Position numbers and translations under genes: made by a program | Assembly: GCA_024138025.1 (NCBI GenBank) | Contig: JAMXBD010000367.1 | Span: 682,001-746,000, forward strand | Reading direction: 5' to 3' | Length of the DNA stretch: 64,000 nucleotides | DNA from: Combretum micranthum | Taxonomy: Eukaryota; Streptophyta; Magnoliopsida; Myrtales; Combretaceae | Notes under the pieces: model-generated | Seen by the model: the letters and a program-made list of their open reading frames with translations, nothing else | Told to the model about the DNA's origin: nothing | The model's database searches: none | Shown: piece by piece, positions 24,816-37,153 of the stretch | How the letters are laid out: every line of letters begins with the position of its first letter | Position numbering within the stretch: the stretch's first letter is position 1

Positions 24816-25027
24816 TTACTATAAAGTATAAACCCTACACCACTTTTTCCATTCCCTGCTAATAAAAGACATATATGAAACAAAATATATAACCAATTTA
24901 ATTAGTGAGCTTCATATTATAATGACTCTAATCCCACCTCTACACATAGGCTTAATATGCAATGCACACTTAATATGAATAAAGATCACAAAAGTGTAGA
25001 TTGACATAATGACTTAAGATCGCAATG

Positions 25028-25519
25028 TGATAAATGTGTATTTATACACATTCATCCTACACTAAATAGCACAAATCAATGTATTTCACTGTACCTTTAT
25101 TAATAAAATCCTGTTTGAAGATGTAAGAATTTGTCTTTGGATCAATTATGCATATATAATAAAAAGGATCAAAATACAAATTAACTAGCATTCATACACC
25201 TATAAGTTGTACTTTTGATGTTTTAGTCTACTAATATGTGGATTTTGCTCTCACAATAGGGAATTACATGATAGTTAACCACCAAATGTACATGTATACA
25301 CACAAATCATTTTTTTTTTATAATTATTCTGACTTAGTAGTTGTGTTGTAGTGTCTCATGATCTATTGATTGGTTTGAGAATATAAAAATGTCTTTAAGT
25401 AGATTAGTATATAGAAATTATTAGGAGTTTATATATGCACTTATGTCTGAAAGCTTTTAGAAACTTCCTTGCATTTTTTGTCATTATCATAGAATTAACC
25501 ATGAACGAAAAATGAGACA
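25028..25519 (+). repeat. 5' LTR of the 2.4-kb element
   Basis: Matches 26955-27460 nearly throughout. Its left edge abuts the CAATG duplication. Confidence 0.9.
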
Positions 25520-26289
25520 ACAAAAGCTTTGGTGAACATAAACCCTAGGGGAATCCTGTTCTTTTCTTTACCCTCTCTTATCATTCATTTACTTATGCTC
25601 AACAATATGGACATTTTTCCCATTTAAGTTAGGGATAAGATTTTGTATTAAATTAAGTTGGGGGTCGTGAGGTTGATAGATTGTGCTTAAAAGCTAGATT
25701 TGAGTTGAATTTTGGGGTTGGGGAGTTTTGAGGCTGTGCTATACTTGTTGGTGGCTGAAATCTATGATTTTTATGAGTTTTGTTGCTTTGTGTGACTTAA
25801 GTTAGTTGAATATGTCATGATTGGCTACTGGTTTCTAATGTGTCATGTGCTAAATGGTCATGATTTAAGTCATTTTGATCCTTTGCTTTACAGAAGATTG
25901 CTTTGATAAACGAATTCTCAATTTTCACTTCATATGCATCAAAAGTTTTCAAAAATGAACTACAGTTGCATGTCTCACATGAAAAATGGCAAAAATTGGC
26001 TTAAATTTTTTGATTTTTGTGCTCTTTTTGGACTTGATCATGAGTTGGACACCTATCACCTCCTTAGAGTTCATTCATGAAATCATTGTTTTGTTTAGTT
26101 CTTCATTTAGATTGAGATTTGATGACTTGGTATTAAGGCAATGTCATTAATTGGAGACTAGGTTCTTTTATTTTTAAGCTAAATGGTATGTATGCAAGTT
26201 CTTTGAAGTTCATAAGCTTAATATGATCATGTAAATTATGCAAAACTTAAGCTTGCCTTGATTGCATCTCTAGTAAAAAGAGTGTATTT

Positions 26290-26520
26290 TCTTTGAAAAA
26301 AAATTCAAAATTAAAAGATAGGGAAAAATCCCTCAAGAGAAATATAAAAAATAAGGGCAATAACCCCTTCTTCTAAAGAAATAAAGCGAAAAGATAGGAG
26401 TAAAAACCCCTCTAGAGGAAAAAGAAAAGATGGAGGCAAAAAACCTTCTCCATCTAAAGCTAAAATAAAAAAAAAAAAGCAAAAATTAAGAAAAATGGGA
26501 AAAAGCAAAGTAGAGGAAGA
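26290..26520 (+). repeat. Degenerate purine-rich array with small hairpins
   Basis: About five imperfect units of 40-55 bp, each of the form AAAGATAGGnnnAAAAnCCCCTC with an A-rich spacer. The GGG...CCC pairs could form short stems (for example TAGGGAAAAATCCCT at about 26319-26333). It lies in the interior of the 2.4-kb element. Confidence 0.6.
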
Positions 26521-26954
26521 GCTTTGAGTTTTGTGTCATTTACTTGGTGATATTGTGCTTGTGATATGAATTAGGAGTGTATACATGCTTCTTGAGTGCA
26601 CAAAGTGTAAAGGATCTCTTCCTTTGATTACTTGATGTTAAACTTGATCTGAAGTTAGAAGATCTTGAGTTCAATGAAGTGATCAAACTCTATTGGGCAA
26701 TAGATTAATGGTTTAAGTCTATGGAAAGTGACTTGTGTACATGTTTATTGGTTGAGAACTAAAAGTGGATGAACATGAGCTTTGACAAGAAATTGTAATT
26801 TGTTCTGTTTAAGCTTTAATGACTTGGTGCATTTGTGAAGTTCATGTTGGGAGTGACTTAAATGTGCTTGTTTGCTTGCCTCATGAATGCTTTAAGTTTG
26901 AATTTGAGGTATATGATTGCTTAAGGACAAGTAGTGTTTTAAGTTGGGGGAATT

Positions 26955-27460
26955 TGATAAATGTATATTTGTACGCATTCATCCCACATCAAATAGCACA
27001 AATCAATGCATTTTACTGAACCTTTATTGATAAAATTCTATTTGAAGATGTAAGAATTTGTCTTTAGATCAATTGTGCATATATAATAAAAAAAGGATCA
27101 AAATACAAATTAACTAGCATTCATGTACCTATAAGTTGTACTTTTGATGTTTTAGTCCACCAATATGTGGATTTTGCTCTCACAACAGGGAATTACATGA
27201 TAGTTAACCACCAAATGTACACATATACATACAAATAAGTATTTTCATATTTTTTTCTAATCATAATTCTGACTTAGTAGTTATGTAGTAGTGTCTCATG
27301 AGCTATTGATTGGTTTTAGAATATAAAAATGTTTTTAAGTAGATTAGTATGCATAAACTATTAGGAGTTTTACATATGCATTTATGTTAGAAAGCTGCTA
27401 TAAACTTCCTTGCATTTGCTGTCATTACCATAGGCCTAACCATGAACAAAAAATGAAACA
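26955..27460 (+). repeat. 3' LTR of the 2.4-kb element
   Basis: Follows the polypurine tract and ends AAATGAAACA before the second CAATG. Confidence 0.9.
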
Positions 27461-27465
27461 CAATG

Positions 27466-30061
27466 CTAAATGTGTTTGCACCTGCATTCTAAAATCCTAT
27501 TGTGAATTTTTTTTCAGTTAGAAGATTTTTATATGATATTGTGTCTATTGATACGTATTTATTTTAGGTTATGAGGGTGCTCACCATTTTACAAAATGTA
27601 ATAGTACCAACCAATTACAATCAATCTAATAACATGTAACTCTTGCGCATGGGCTTTTGCTCCATTTATTCATCTAAATGTTGGAGTAGATGGAAATGAA
27701 TGTGTTGAGAGCACAAAACATACCATTTGGTTCAAATTTACATCTCTTATATGTTTTGATGCAATATCTTTATATAGTTGTTACATTGTACAAGCATGCC
27801 TATAGGTTGAGGCTTTCCTAGTTATAGTATAGTAGGTTTAGGTGCTACCTGCTCCAAAACCCTAAGTTTAAATCATTTATCATTTGCACAAATTTGAAGT
27901 AATATTTCTAATTCGTGTATTTCTAGAGCTTTGCATCTTTCTTCTCACATCCTGTTAGATCAGGAAATCTACTTTTGCGTTAGATCTATACCATACTCAC
28001 CTGGGTTCTTTAATTTCAGATGTTTTGTCAAGCTGCAACCATTACCTTTCAAAAATGCATAACTTGCGATGTGATAGTTGCAATGTGCCTTGCTAGGACA
28101 AACCTAAGAGGGGCCTAAAGGGGCCTTGGTTGTATTTAATATAATGAAGAGAGTTGCATATGGTAGTTAATAAAAGCAAAAATTGCTATGACATTAGTTT
28201 AAAAATAGTATAGTAGTTAAGGCTTTTTGGAAGAAATGAAATGGCTAATCATGGGATTAGCTCTCCGCTATGCCCAATCTTTCTACTTTTTAACACATTC
28301 TGACACTCAATTCTTGGCTATATCCAATTTTTCTACCTTTAATACATCCCGACATGAATAGTTGATCTCGCATGAGTAGGTGCTGTAAGTTTGACATAAA
28401 AGAGCTGGTTGAAAATTGTTGTCTCTATTCTTCATGATACATATTGTTTTTCTTCCTTCTATTTTTTTTATTCCTCTTATATTCATTATATATATATTAT
28501 AATTATGAATGGATTGCTTTCCAAAACTTTTTTCTTAAGTTAATTAGTAATTTATTTGTATATCCATGAACAATTTACTAGATATCATAAAATATCATAG
28601 ATGAATTTATAGGACACCTAATGCACTCTAAAAATGTGTATAGTATTTTATTAATTAGTATTTTTAAAATTCTATTAGATTCTTTTATTAAAACAATGTG
28701 ATTTATGAAATATTATTGATGAAATGTCTAGCAAATGTAAAAACAATTTCTTAAAACACTTGACCTAGATATACATATTTTTATATTAATGAGTTATTTC
28801 ATAATTACTTTTCCATTTATGGTGCATTTAATGATATTATATATCTTACCTTCCACATATCAATATTAGGAGTAATTTGTAATACTCATAAAAATATTAT
28901 CTTTCTTATGCATCCCACAAAATAGTCTCTATGTATGTAGTAATTTAGTGAATGTATAAGAGCCCATTAAAAAAAAGTATTTTATGTTATTAGGAATTCA
29001 ATATATATATTTAATGGCATTATAATCTTTGTTTTCTTACAATTTTTAATTAATGATATCTCATTATATAAATGACAATTGTAAAGAGAAAAAAAATATT
29101 TTATAAATAACCTTAACCTTGATTTAAGAGAGGGAAAATTTGTGCCCCTTCCACCTCACACATCCCTCTTCCCCCTTCCCCCGGAACACACACACACACA
29201 CAGAGTAATTTTGTGTTCGTCCCTGGTGCCTTGGTCTTTTCATTGGCTCCTTTGAATGTTTAATTAATAAGTTAGATTTATATAGGCGAGGCAGTTTTCC
29301 TTCACCTGCATTGTGTTTTTGCCTTCTTTTGTTAGCACCTGCATGGTCATTTATCTCTTGTTATGGAAGTCCTTCCACTTTCAATTCTTGTAAGTTTACC
29401 CCATCCTTTTATCTCTTGTTATGGAAGTTCTTCCACTTTCAGTTCTTGTAAGTCTAGCCCATACCCTCCCCGCGCGCCCCCCTCCCCCCCCAATGCTATA
29501 TAAGTGTAGTCATCTCAAACCTTAGGGGATATAAAGGAAATTGATCTAGGATATATTTATAATGGAAAGGCACCCACAATACATGGGTATATTCCCCGAT
29601 TTCTTTGATGACCCAACATGAAAAAATGCAGCCATTGTAATCTTTGAAATATATTAGCACAAACGTGAACCATCGTAACAATATCTCTAATGAGATGTTA
29701 GGTTAGAAAAAATAATATAAATAATAACTTAAAAAGCTATTATATTTTTTATTTGAAAAACATGTGTTATCTTGGGTATTTCTTTAAAAACAGCACCCTT
29801 ATGTTCACAATAACAAGAAATTAAAGAATGACAGAGTAAATAATGCAAGGAGTTTATCTTCAAATTTACAAGCCAAATATGAGTACAATAGTGTTGAAAT
29901 TTTTCTGATAAACACATTACACAACTCTCAAATGTGAATGTTCAAAATTTTTTACTAAAGCAAACATTTTACTTTGCATTCATCCTTGAGTTTTGACCCT
30001 GCCAATTGCCATGAATTGATTCCCAGCACTTCATTTTCTCTCTCTCTCTATATATATTTAT
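27466..30061. other. Gene-free sequence with simple and tandem repeats
   Basis: No gene recognised. It contains a two-unit degenerate duplication near 28266-28360, an ACACAC run (about 29184-29201), the 58-bp duplication at 29351-29466, a C-rich run (29466-29491) and TATATA tracts beside 30066. Confidence 0.55.
29351..29466. repeat. 58-bp tandem duplication
   Basis: Two units (29351-29408, 29409-29466) starting TTATCTCTTGTTATGGAAGT, with only a few differences. Non-coding. Confidence 0.88.
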
Positions 30062-30425
30062 ATATATGTCACGCCTCAAAAGGTATCATAAAAGTAACAG
30101 TCCTCCACATACTAAACGAGACTTAAGAATCACTACTACAATTATTCAAAAGTCTTATATTAGATGCAAGGTGTTCTTTTACGACAATAGAATATATATG
30201 CAATTGGAGATAGATAGTTTAACTTAATAGAATAAGCATAAAATATAAAGCACAGATATCTCAGGATCATATACTGAATACTAAGGGGCATTCTCTTGCA
30301 AAATAATAATAATCAACACTCCCAGTATTAGTTCTTAATAATAGCCCAAGCGTTTAAGGTTTCCTATGGAAGTTTATACAAAGCTACTCATAAACTTCTA
30401 AGAGAGACTCCTAACTTCGCATTAC

Positions 30426-30483
30426 CTGAGATGACCAAATCCGGGGACGTAACCATTGGTTCTGGAGCTGCATCAAAAAGAAG
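30426..30483 (-). other. Third exon of the older LTR
   Basis: Bounded on the minus strand by acceptor CTCTCACAG and donor GTAATG. 58 bp, with no recognisable product. The corresponding exon of the younger copy starts after AATAAACAG at about 37832. Confidence 0.45.
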
Positions 30484-31126
30484 CTGTGAGAGTATGAGCT
30501 ACGCTAGCTTAGTAAGTAAATACTTCTAGAATACACATATCCCACAATAACATACATACATACAAACAAGTTGATTTTAAATCATCCATATCAAATGAAA
30601 CAACCACATGGGCAAACAAGACATATGATCAACTGGAAATCATATGTTGAATGGATTTACGTCCTTCATTCGGAGTTAACAGATTAATGAATCCTGTGGT
30701 ACTACCTTGAATTATTGATCCGTTTTATGGCTCACGGGCCACCCATCAACTGTACCGTTTTATGGCTCTCGAGCAACTCATTTCATTCATACCGTTTATG
30801 GATAACAGAGAACCAACCATGATTATATGCACCATCCCCATCATGAAGTGATTATGTTTGTATTACTTGTTAATTCGAATAATCATTAATTCAATTTCAT
30901 AGGTGACCATCAATTGGCAAACACTCATAATCATGGCATATAATCATACATCGATTTAGCACCCGGTTTTGATATACTTAGAACATTTTTCTCAACACAT
31001 CAAGATAGCATACATAATCCCATAATTACCCATCATGCATTTCCGATTCTTATCTTTGCCTATCATTCTAGTGAAACTACAATTTACAATCACAATACGA
31101 AATAGTAAATAGGAAGTATGACTCAC

Positions 31127-31193
31127 TCCGCCATGGACACCGTTCTCTAGTCATAGTAATCCGTGGGTAAGGAGTCCTCCGATTCAAAGTCAC
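31127..31193 (-). other. Acidic-peptide exon of the older LTR
   Basis: 67 bp, acceptor GTTTAG and donor GTGAGT. In the frame shared with the younger copy it reads GDFESEDSLPTDYYD then a stop. Same place, borders and peptide pattern as 37084-37153. Confidence 0.55.
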
Positions 31194-34100
31194 CTAAACA
31201 AAAAAAAAAAAAAAAATACCCAAATGAGTATTTCAGACCATAACTAATTCCAACTTATTCAATAAAAACTTCCAAGTTCGTAATTTTCATGGTACATGGA
31301 AATTTCAACTTAAAATAGCCATAACTTGGTCATTTTAACTCGAAATTTCACAAATAAGCTATCTATTTCTATCTACTTTGAAAGATCTATCTATTTATGA
31401 TGCTATTCCTAAGTTTTGAAAACTTTTAGGTCTTGGAAAGCTCGGATCAGATCTGATCATTAGCTAAAAATAATAGTTTCGAAATTGTTTTGTGAAATTG
31501 GTATTGTTTCTATCAAGTATATTATATGTGCATACAATATCTACAAGTTATTATCATGAATAACATGATATGAGATATCTACATATATATATATATATCC
31601 TTAATGATATTTGGTTAAAAAGAATTTTTGGAAAACGTTTATTTTGCAACAATTTTAACAACACTTATGTGAGAAAAACTAGCTTTATTTTGTTGAAAAT
31701 CATCCTTATTTTTACTAAGATAAAGCCTTGATGACCTATATGCCTAATACCTTCATTATCTTAATAAATTTCTTCATTTAGGAGTTGGAAAATAGATGTT
31801 TAAATAGGGGTTTTGCCTAGTTAAGAATTTTATAATTTTTTTAAGGAATGAAAACATTATTTGATCTAGGTTTTTTTTTTTTTTTTTTTTTGAGACCTTC
31901 CCTATGTTTTAGGAATATACTTTGATAAAATCCACTTATCTTTGTCAAAAGTAAGTATTTATTACATCTATTCCCTAAGGCTTCTATTTTTCTATTAAAA
32001 TTCTCATTTTGATAACTGCAATTAGGTGTTTAAGTATGGGTCATTTCTAAATCCGAATTTTGAAATGTGTGTTTGAGGTTATTTCTTGGGTAAAACTCAT
32101 TTAATCTTTCTAAAATTAAGTCATAACCAAACCTACTTCTTAAGGCTTCCATTTCTTTCATGAAACTTTTGTTTTAGGATTAGAAAAGGTGTTTACATAT
32201 CAATCTTTCCTTATTACGGATTTTAAGTTTGTTGTTGGGGTTGAGACAAAGTTTTAACTTAACTTTTGTAACTTTTTTTTCTTTGAAAATATCTCTTAGT
32301 AAATCTAAGCCTGACTCATCAAAATCATTCCTTTAAGATACCATTTTTATAAGACCTTCATATTTTATATAAAATACTCATTTTGGAATTAGAAAATAGG
32401 TTTTCTAAATAGGTGTCTTTTTCCATTCGAATTTCCAAAAATCATTTTTGTTGAAACTAAAATAAATCTTGAACTTTTTGGCATATTCTCATTATTATTG
32501 TACTACTACAAGTCTTTATTGACATAAAACAAGTTATTAATGGCATTTATGTACTCAAAACAAATAGATCTACTATATTATTCATGTCATGGATCCAAAT
32601 GCAATATAAACATTATGTAGATGAGGTTAATAAAAGAATATATGCACATAATATCCATAAGAACAACATATAACAATATTATTGCGAAATAATAGCGAAA
32701 CAACTTAAATAACAAGACCCACAACATTGTGATGGTAAGAATCTCATGCTTAAGTATTTCCACATTCCTAGCATAAAGCTCATGGGGATTTTAGTGGAAC
32801 TACACATGTGTGATCTTGCCATTACATGTTTTATTGTGGTAGGGTGTAGATCTAATACCTATTAAATGTGTGGAGTAAAAAAAACTTGAAGAAAAATATT
32901 GTGTGAGTGTTTGTGTGGGGAGGGGGCTCATGACAAGAGGGAGAAGGAAAGAGAGAGTTGAGAGAAAATTTTTCAAAGTTGATTCGGTGAAAAAAAGAAA
33001 TGTGAAAAGTGAAAGGCATAAGAGTGTTCATATAGGAAATAGATTAGGGTTTTTGTGTGATTAATAAATGAAAGAAAATAAAAAAAATTGAGGGTGCAGG
33101 GGGGGAGGTGGGGGAGGGGGGTTCTATGCTGGTTTTGGGGAGGGTGTAAGCCCCGAAAAATTCCAGTAAGTAATTTCAAAATGAACTTTGAAAATAAACC
33201 CTAAAAATGACTCCAAATTAAAACCGAACTTCGACTAGTCCTAAATCATGAATGAATCCAAAAATTTCTTAATCTTAAGAAAAATAAGAATCCTTAAAAA
33301 TAAAATAAAAACTCAACAGTTTTCAAATTCAAAACCACTACGTACGATAAATTCTATACGTAGCTTTGACTCATAAAATCAGGTAATATAGAGCCCAAAA
33401 ACAAATTATTAAAAAGTAAATAATGATTAACCTTCGGAAATAAAATCCAATTCACTAATTTCGAAAACGTTAAGTGATATTAAGTACTTAAAAAAATAAA
33501 ATTTAAAATAAATTTCTTAAATTAAATATAATGTATAAACATAAAATATCAGTTTCCAAGTTGACAAAGATCTAAACCAGAGAATCACCTAGAGACCCTA
33601 AGTGGAATACAGTTGTTTAAGTCCGGCAATCTCGCATCCTTAACCCTAGAGGCCGAGGTGTAGTTTAAGTGTGTAGAATAGCTCGTAGTAATGTAAGGTC
33701 GCTTAAAAATATCATATTGGTAAATTTTTGACCTATTTTGAACCCGTTCGGATACAGACTTCGAAAAGCGTGTCCCAGGGCTTGAGATATCAAAAATATA
33801 CCATTAGTACCGTTAGACTCGTATTTTCATAAGGATTTCTAAGATATCAGTTTAATAATTTTTTGATAACTAGAAAATATCGGATTTTTCGATTTTCTTC
33901 GATTTTATTACTACCGGTAATTAACTAGTCTTTTAGCACTATCCACCACTATTCATTATATGATTTTATTACTCTTGTAAAACCTTATATTTTTAGATAA
34001 ATATTTTATATATTATAGAAAATTCTGTTTTTTCAAAATTTAGTTAGTTTCGGGTTTTTACGGGATTAGTTTCTGTTTAAGACCCGATACTAAAAATAAA

Positions 34101-34559
34101 ATAAAATAATTTAATAATTAGAAAATATTTGAAAAATATTGTTATTTTCATAAATTAAATTTTTATAAATTTTCGGGTTATAAAAATAACAATTATAGCT
34201 CATATTCGTGTATTTTGATCATACCGGTAACATATTTATTGAAATACTAAAATAATTCAATTAATTATTTAATTTTATTTATGAAAATTCTGCCACTCCT
34301 TTAAAAATATTTTTCTTAATTTTATATATTTTCCCAATAAAAAGTACTTTTTCAACCCATACTTCAAGTATACTTTATTTGTCACTTCTACACATTATTC
34401 AAGTTTTTTTTCACTCATTCTACACTCTATTTTCAAAGCATGGCAGCTGACCATACTCTTCAAAACAGCCAATTTTCTTTTATTTTTAATGATTTATTTA
34501 ATGAATTAAAGTTCCATTTAGTTAGCACATTAAATGACACAAGTTACACTTTCAAAATT

Positions 34560-34888
34560 TAAGTTACAAGACAACTAAACCTCTCTCTTTCCCTCTTGTA
34601 ATTCATGTGCAACCCGCTTGCATTTGCTGCCCTTGTTTTATTTTTTTTCTTTCAATTAATACACTCCTCTCTCTCTCCATTCAATGCCTCTCATTTACAC
34701 TCTTTCCTTCTTTGAAACCCTACTCCATTTACTCTCTCTTTTTCTCTCTTTTTCCTCTCTTTCTTTCTTCTTTTGTTCTTGTTCTTGCAAGAACACAAGC
34801 TGCCCCCATCTAAAAAAATTACTTCCACACTCCATTCTTGAAGATTCCTCAAGTAAACTTTCTTCTTAAACTTCCATAGATGATATAG
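34560..34888 (+). promoter_or_regulatory. Pyrimidine-rich leader exon of the younger LTR
   Basis: CT-rich stretch with CTCTCTCT runs, ending at the donor TATAG/GTAAGG. It corresponds to the leader of the older copy near 32860-33080. The transcription start lies upstream; no unambiguous TATA box was fixed. Confidence 0.5.
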
Positions 34889-35339
34889 GTAAGGTATAGT
34901 GAGAGTTTCATGCATCAAATGACCTTCCATAAGCTTAAAAGCTAAGGATGATGATGCCAAAATGAAACAATCCTCTTCTCCATGATTATTTTCTTGCATC
35001 ATTATTATTTTCTTGCTAAAAGTAGTTATATTTTGTAGATCTAACTTTTTTTTGTAGCTTTGATTTTGTTTATGTTTTAGATCGTCATATGAGATTATTA
35101 TTTTGTTATTGCTAAGGATTTATGCATCTATTCACCATTCACAAAACTATCTTTAGTGTTCATGCATTTATAACTAGTATAGTGAACTAGATCTAGTTGT
35201 TTTAGGTTCATAAATGCATTAGACCTTTGATTTATTTTCTTAAATAACTTGTAATAGCTTGATGATAGTAGAAAAGTTTTAGAAAGCTCAAGATCTATTT
35301 TAGTTTCAACAAAAATCATTTTTGTAAATTCGGATAAAA

Positions 35340-36620
35340 ATGGAACCATATTTAGAAAAGCCATTTTTCAACTTCAAAATGGTATTTTTCATTTAAAATG
35401 AAGGATTAAGGAATAGATATCATAAATGAATGATTTTGAGGAGTAAAGTTTAGATCTATGAGTTTATAGTTCACTACCATGCATTTCTTTTATATTCATG
35501 TTCATATTATGTGTAGATCTTAGATTTGATCTTGAATAAAAATAGTAAAATTCGTATCTTGACAAAACCTTTATTTAAAAACCACTTTCCAAGTCTCAAA
35601 ATGAATTTTTTAGTTGAGAAAATGAAGGTTTAGTGGATGTATATCATCAAGACTTCTTTTTACAAGAATCAAAGGTGATTTTCAAAATAAAAATCTTATT
35701 GTCGGATTTAGGCTAAGGCCTAGTTTAAAAACATGTTTTCCAACTCAAAAATGAAGATCTTATTCAAGAAATGGAAGGCTCTTAAGATAGGATATGTAAA
35801 GGATGATTTTTCATAAGTTTAGATGGATTTTATCAAAAGATATGTCCAAAAATAAAATTGGTAAATTTGGATCTTAACCAAGACCAATTTTGAAAACCCA
35901 TTTTTTAACACCAAAACGAAAGTTTTGTTTAGAAAATGAAAGGCTTATGGAATAGATATCAATAAGAGATGTTTTGATAAGTAAATAGTATATCTACTAG
36001 TAGAGATTCTCAAAAATAGGAAGATATTACAAAATATGAAATTTGAGTTTTATCCAAATTTTGTAAATTCGGATGGTTTCAAAACCATGCCTTAAAAACC
36101 CATTTATCCACTCCAAAACTTGTGTTTTATATAAAAAATGAGGAGTTTAGGTCATAGGTATCATCAATTAATGATTTTGATAAATTAAGATGGGATTTGC
36201 TAAGAAAAATATGTAGAACAAGGAGTAGAAATAAAGTAGGAAAAATTTGAGTTGCTAGTCAACTTAGGAAATTCGTAATTTTGGAGTGAGGTCATGAAAA
36301 CACTTCCTTTCCAAACTTAAAATGAAATTTTTATTAAAGAAATGAAGTCCTTAGTGGCTAGGCATGGTTGAGCCTTAATTTTCTAAGTATCAAATGATTA
36401 TTACATAAAGGAATCACCACAAAAACAGGTTTTGTAAAATTCGGATTTTAGGATGAACCAATTTTAAAAACATGTTTACAAAGTGTAAAATGGGAGTTTT
36501 TATTGAAAAACAAAGGCCTTAGGGAATATACATAATGAAGACTTAATTTTAACAAGAATAAATAGATTTTATTAAGGATTTTTTCTAAAAACATGTAGGG
36601 ATTATCAAGAATACAAAACT
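35340..36620 (+). repeat. Degenerate tandem array in the LTR intron
   Basis: About seven units of roughly 155-230 bp. Each has a segment like TTTAAAAACCCATTTTCCA followed by AAATGAA and then a block like TTAGG(G)AATAGATATCAT...GATTTTGATAAG. Unit starts fall near 35344, 35572, 35728, 35890, 36093, 36295 and 36460. Related units occur in inverse orientation in the older LTR (about 31620-32460). Confidence 0.7.
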
Positions 36621-37083
36621 AGCATTTCTAAGTTAATTTTTCATAGTCTTATAAAGAAAAAGTTTTCTAAAAATTTCTTTTGTTCAATATCATCAAGAAC
36701 ATGTATATATATATATATATATATAATCTCATGACATATCATTTATGGTATTAACTTGTTCATATTGCATGTATACTTGCTTTGAATAGTAGAAACATCA
36801 CAAACATTCACAAAACTACTTTTCGGAATCGAATTTCGCTACTGATAAGACCTTTTCAAAACTTCAAAGTTTTCAAAACTTTAAAATAATATTATAATTA
36901 TATAGATATTTCGAAGTAGATAGAAATCAATATATAATTTGCTAAATTCCGAGTTAAAATGGCCAAGTTATGGCCGTTTTAAGTTGGAATTCCCGCTTAG
37001 GACGAGAATTACGAATTTGATAGTTTGTATGAGATAGAATGGATTAGTTTTAAGTAGAAATACTCATTTGCGCATCCTTTTAG

Positions 37084-37153
37084 GTAACTCCGAAATCGAC
37101 GATTTCATACCATCGGATTATTTTTACTAAGAGACTGGTGATCCAATGGCCGA
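37084..37153 (+). other. Acidic-peptide exon of the younger LTR
   Basis: 70 bp between acceptor CCTTTTAG and donor GTGAGT. Spliced to the leader, the frame runs DDIGNSEIDDFIPSDYFY then a stop. No in-frame ATG is seen upstream, so it may be a regulatory or relic exon rather than an expressed peptide. Confidence 0.55.

Larger units (their letters stand above)
25028..27460 (+). mobile_element. Complete short non-autonomous LTR retrotransposon (2.4 kb)
   Basis: Direct LTRs at 25028-25519 (492 bp) and 26955-27460 (506 bp) start TGATAAATG and end in CA. They are flanked by perfect 5-bp duplications CAATG (25023-25027, 27461-27465). A polypurine tract AAGTTGGGGGAATT (26941-26954) precedes the 3' LTR and fixes the plus orientation. 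TAAGTTGGGGG followed by TGATAA resembles the 3' junction of Tat/Athila-type gypsy elements. The 1,435-bp interior has no gag or pol; it holds a purine-rich array at 26290-26520. It must have been mobilised in trans. No clear primer-binding site was recognised after the 5' LTR. Confidence 0.9.
30067..33144 (-). mobile_element. Older solo LTR, main part (split by a younger LTR)
   Basis: Minus-strand 3' part of a gypsy-type LTR ending GGCGTGACA at 30067, with the remainder (its 5' start) at 38197-38809. The outer flanks are ATATA on both sides (30062-30066, 38810-38814), the expected 5-bp duplication, although AT-rich. Total about 3.7 kb without the insert. Inside, on the minus strand: leader ending at donor AATAG/GTATTA (32859), a 1.67-kb intron, exon 31127-31193, another intron and exon 30426-30483. 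It aligns with the younger copy at 33145-38191 in inverse orientation, for example around GAGTTAAAATG and CCAAGTTATGGC (31320-31350 versus 36950-36975). Confidence 0.85.

Noticed and set aside
34607..34869. Two overlapping plus-strand frames with Ser/Leu/Phe-rich, membrane-like content
   Set aside because: They lie in the CT-rich leader of the younger LTR and reflect its composition.
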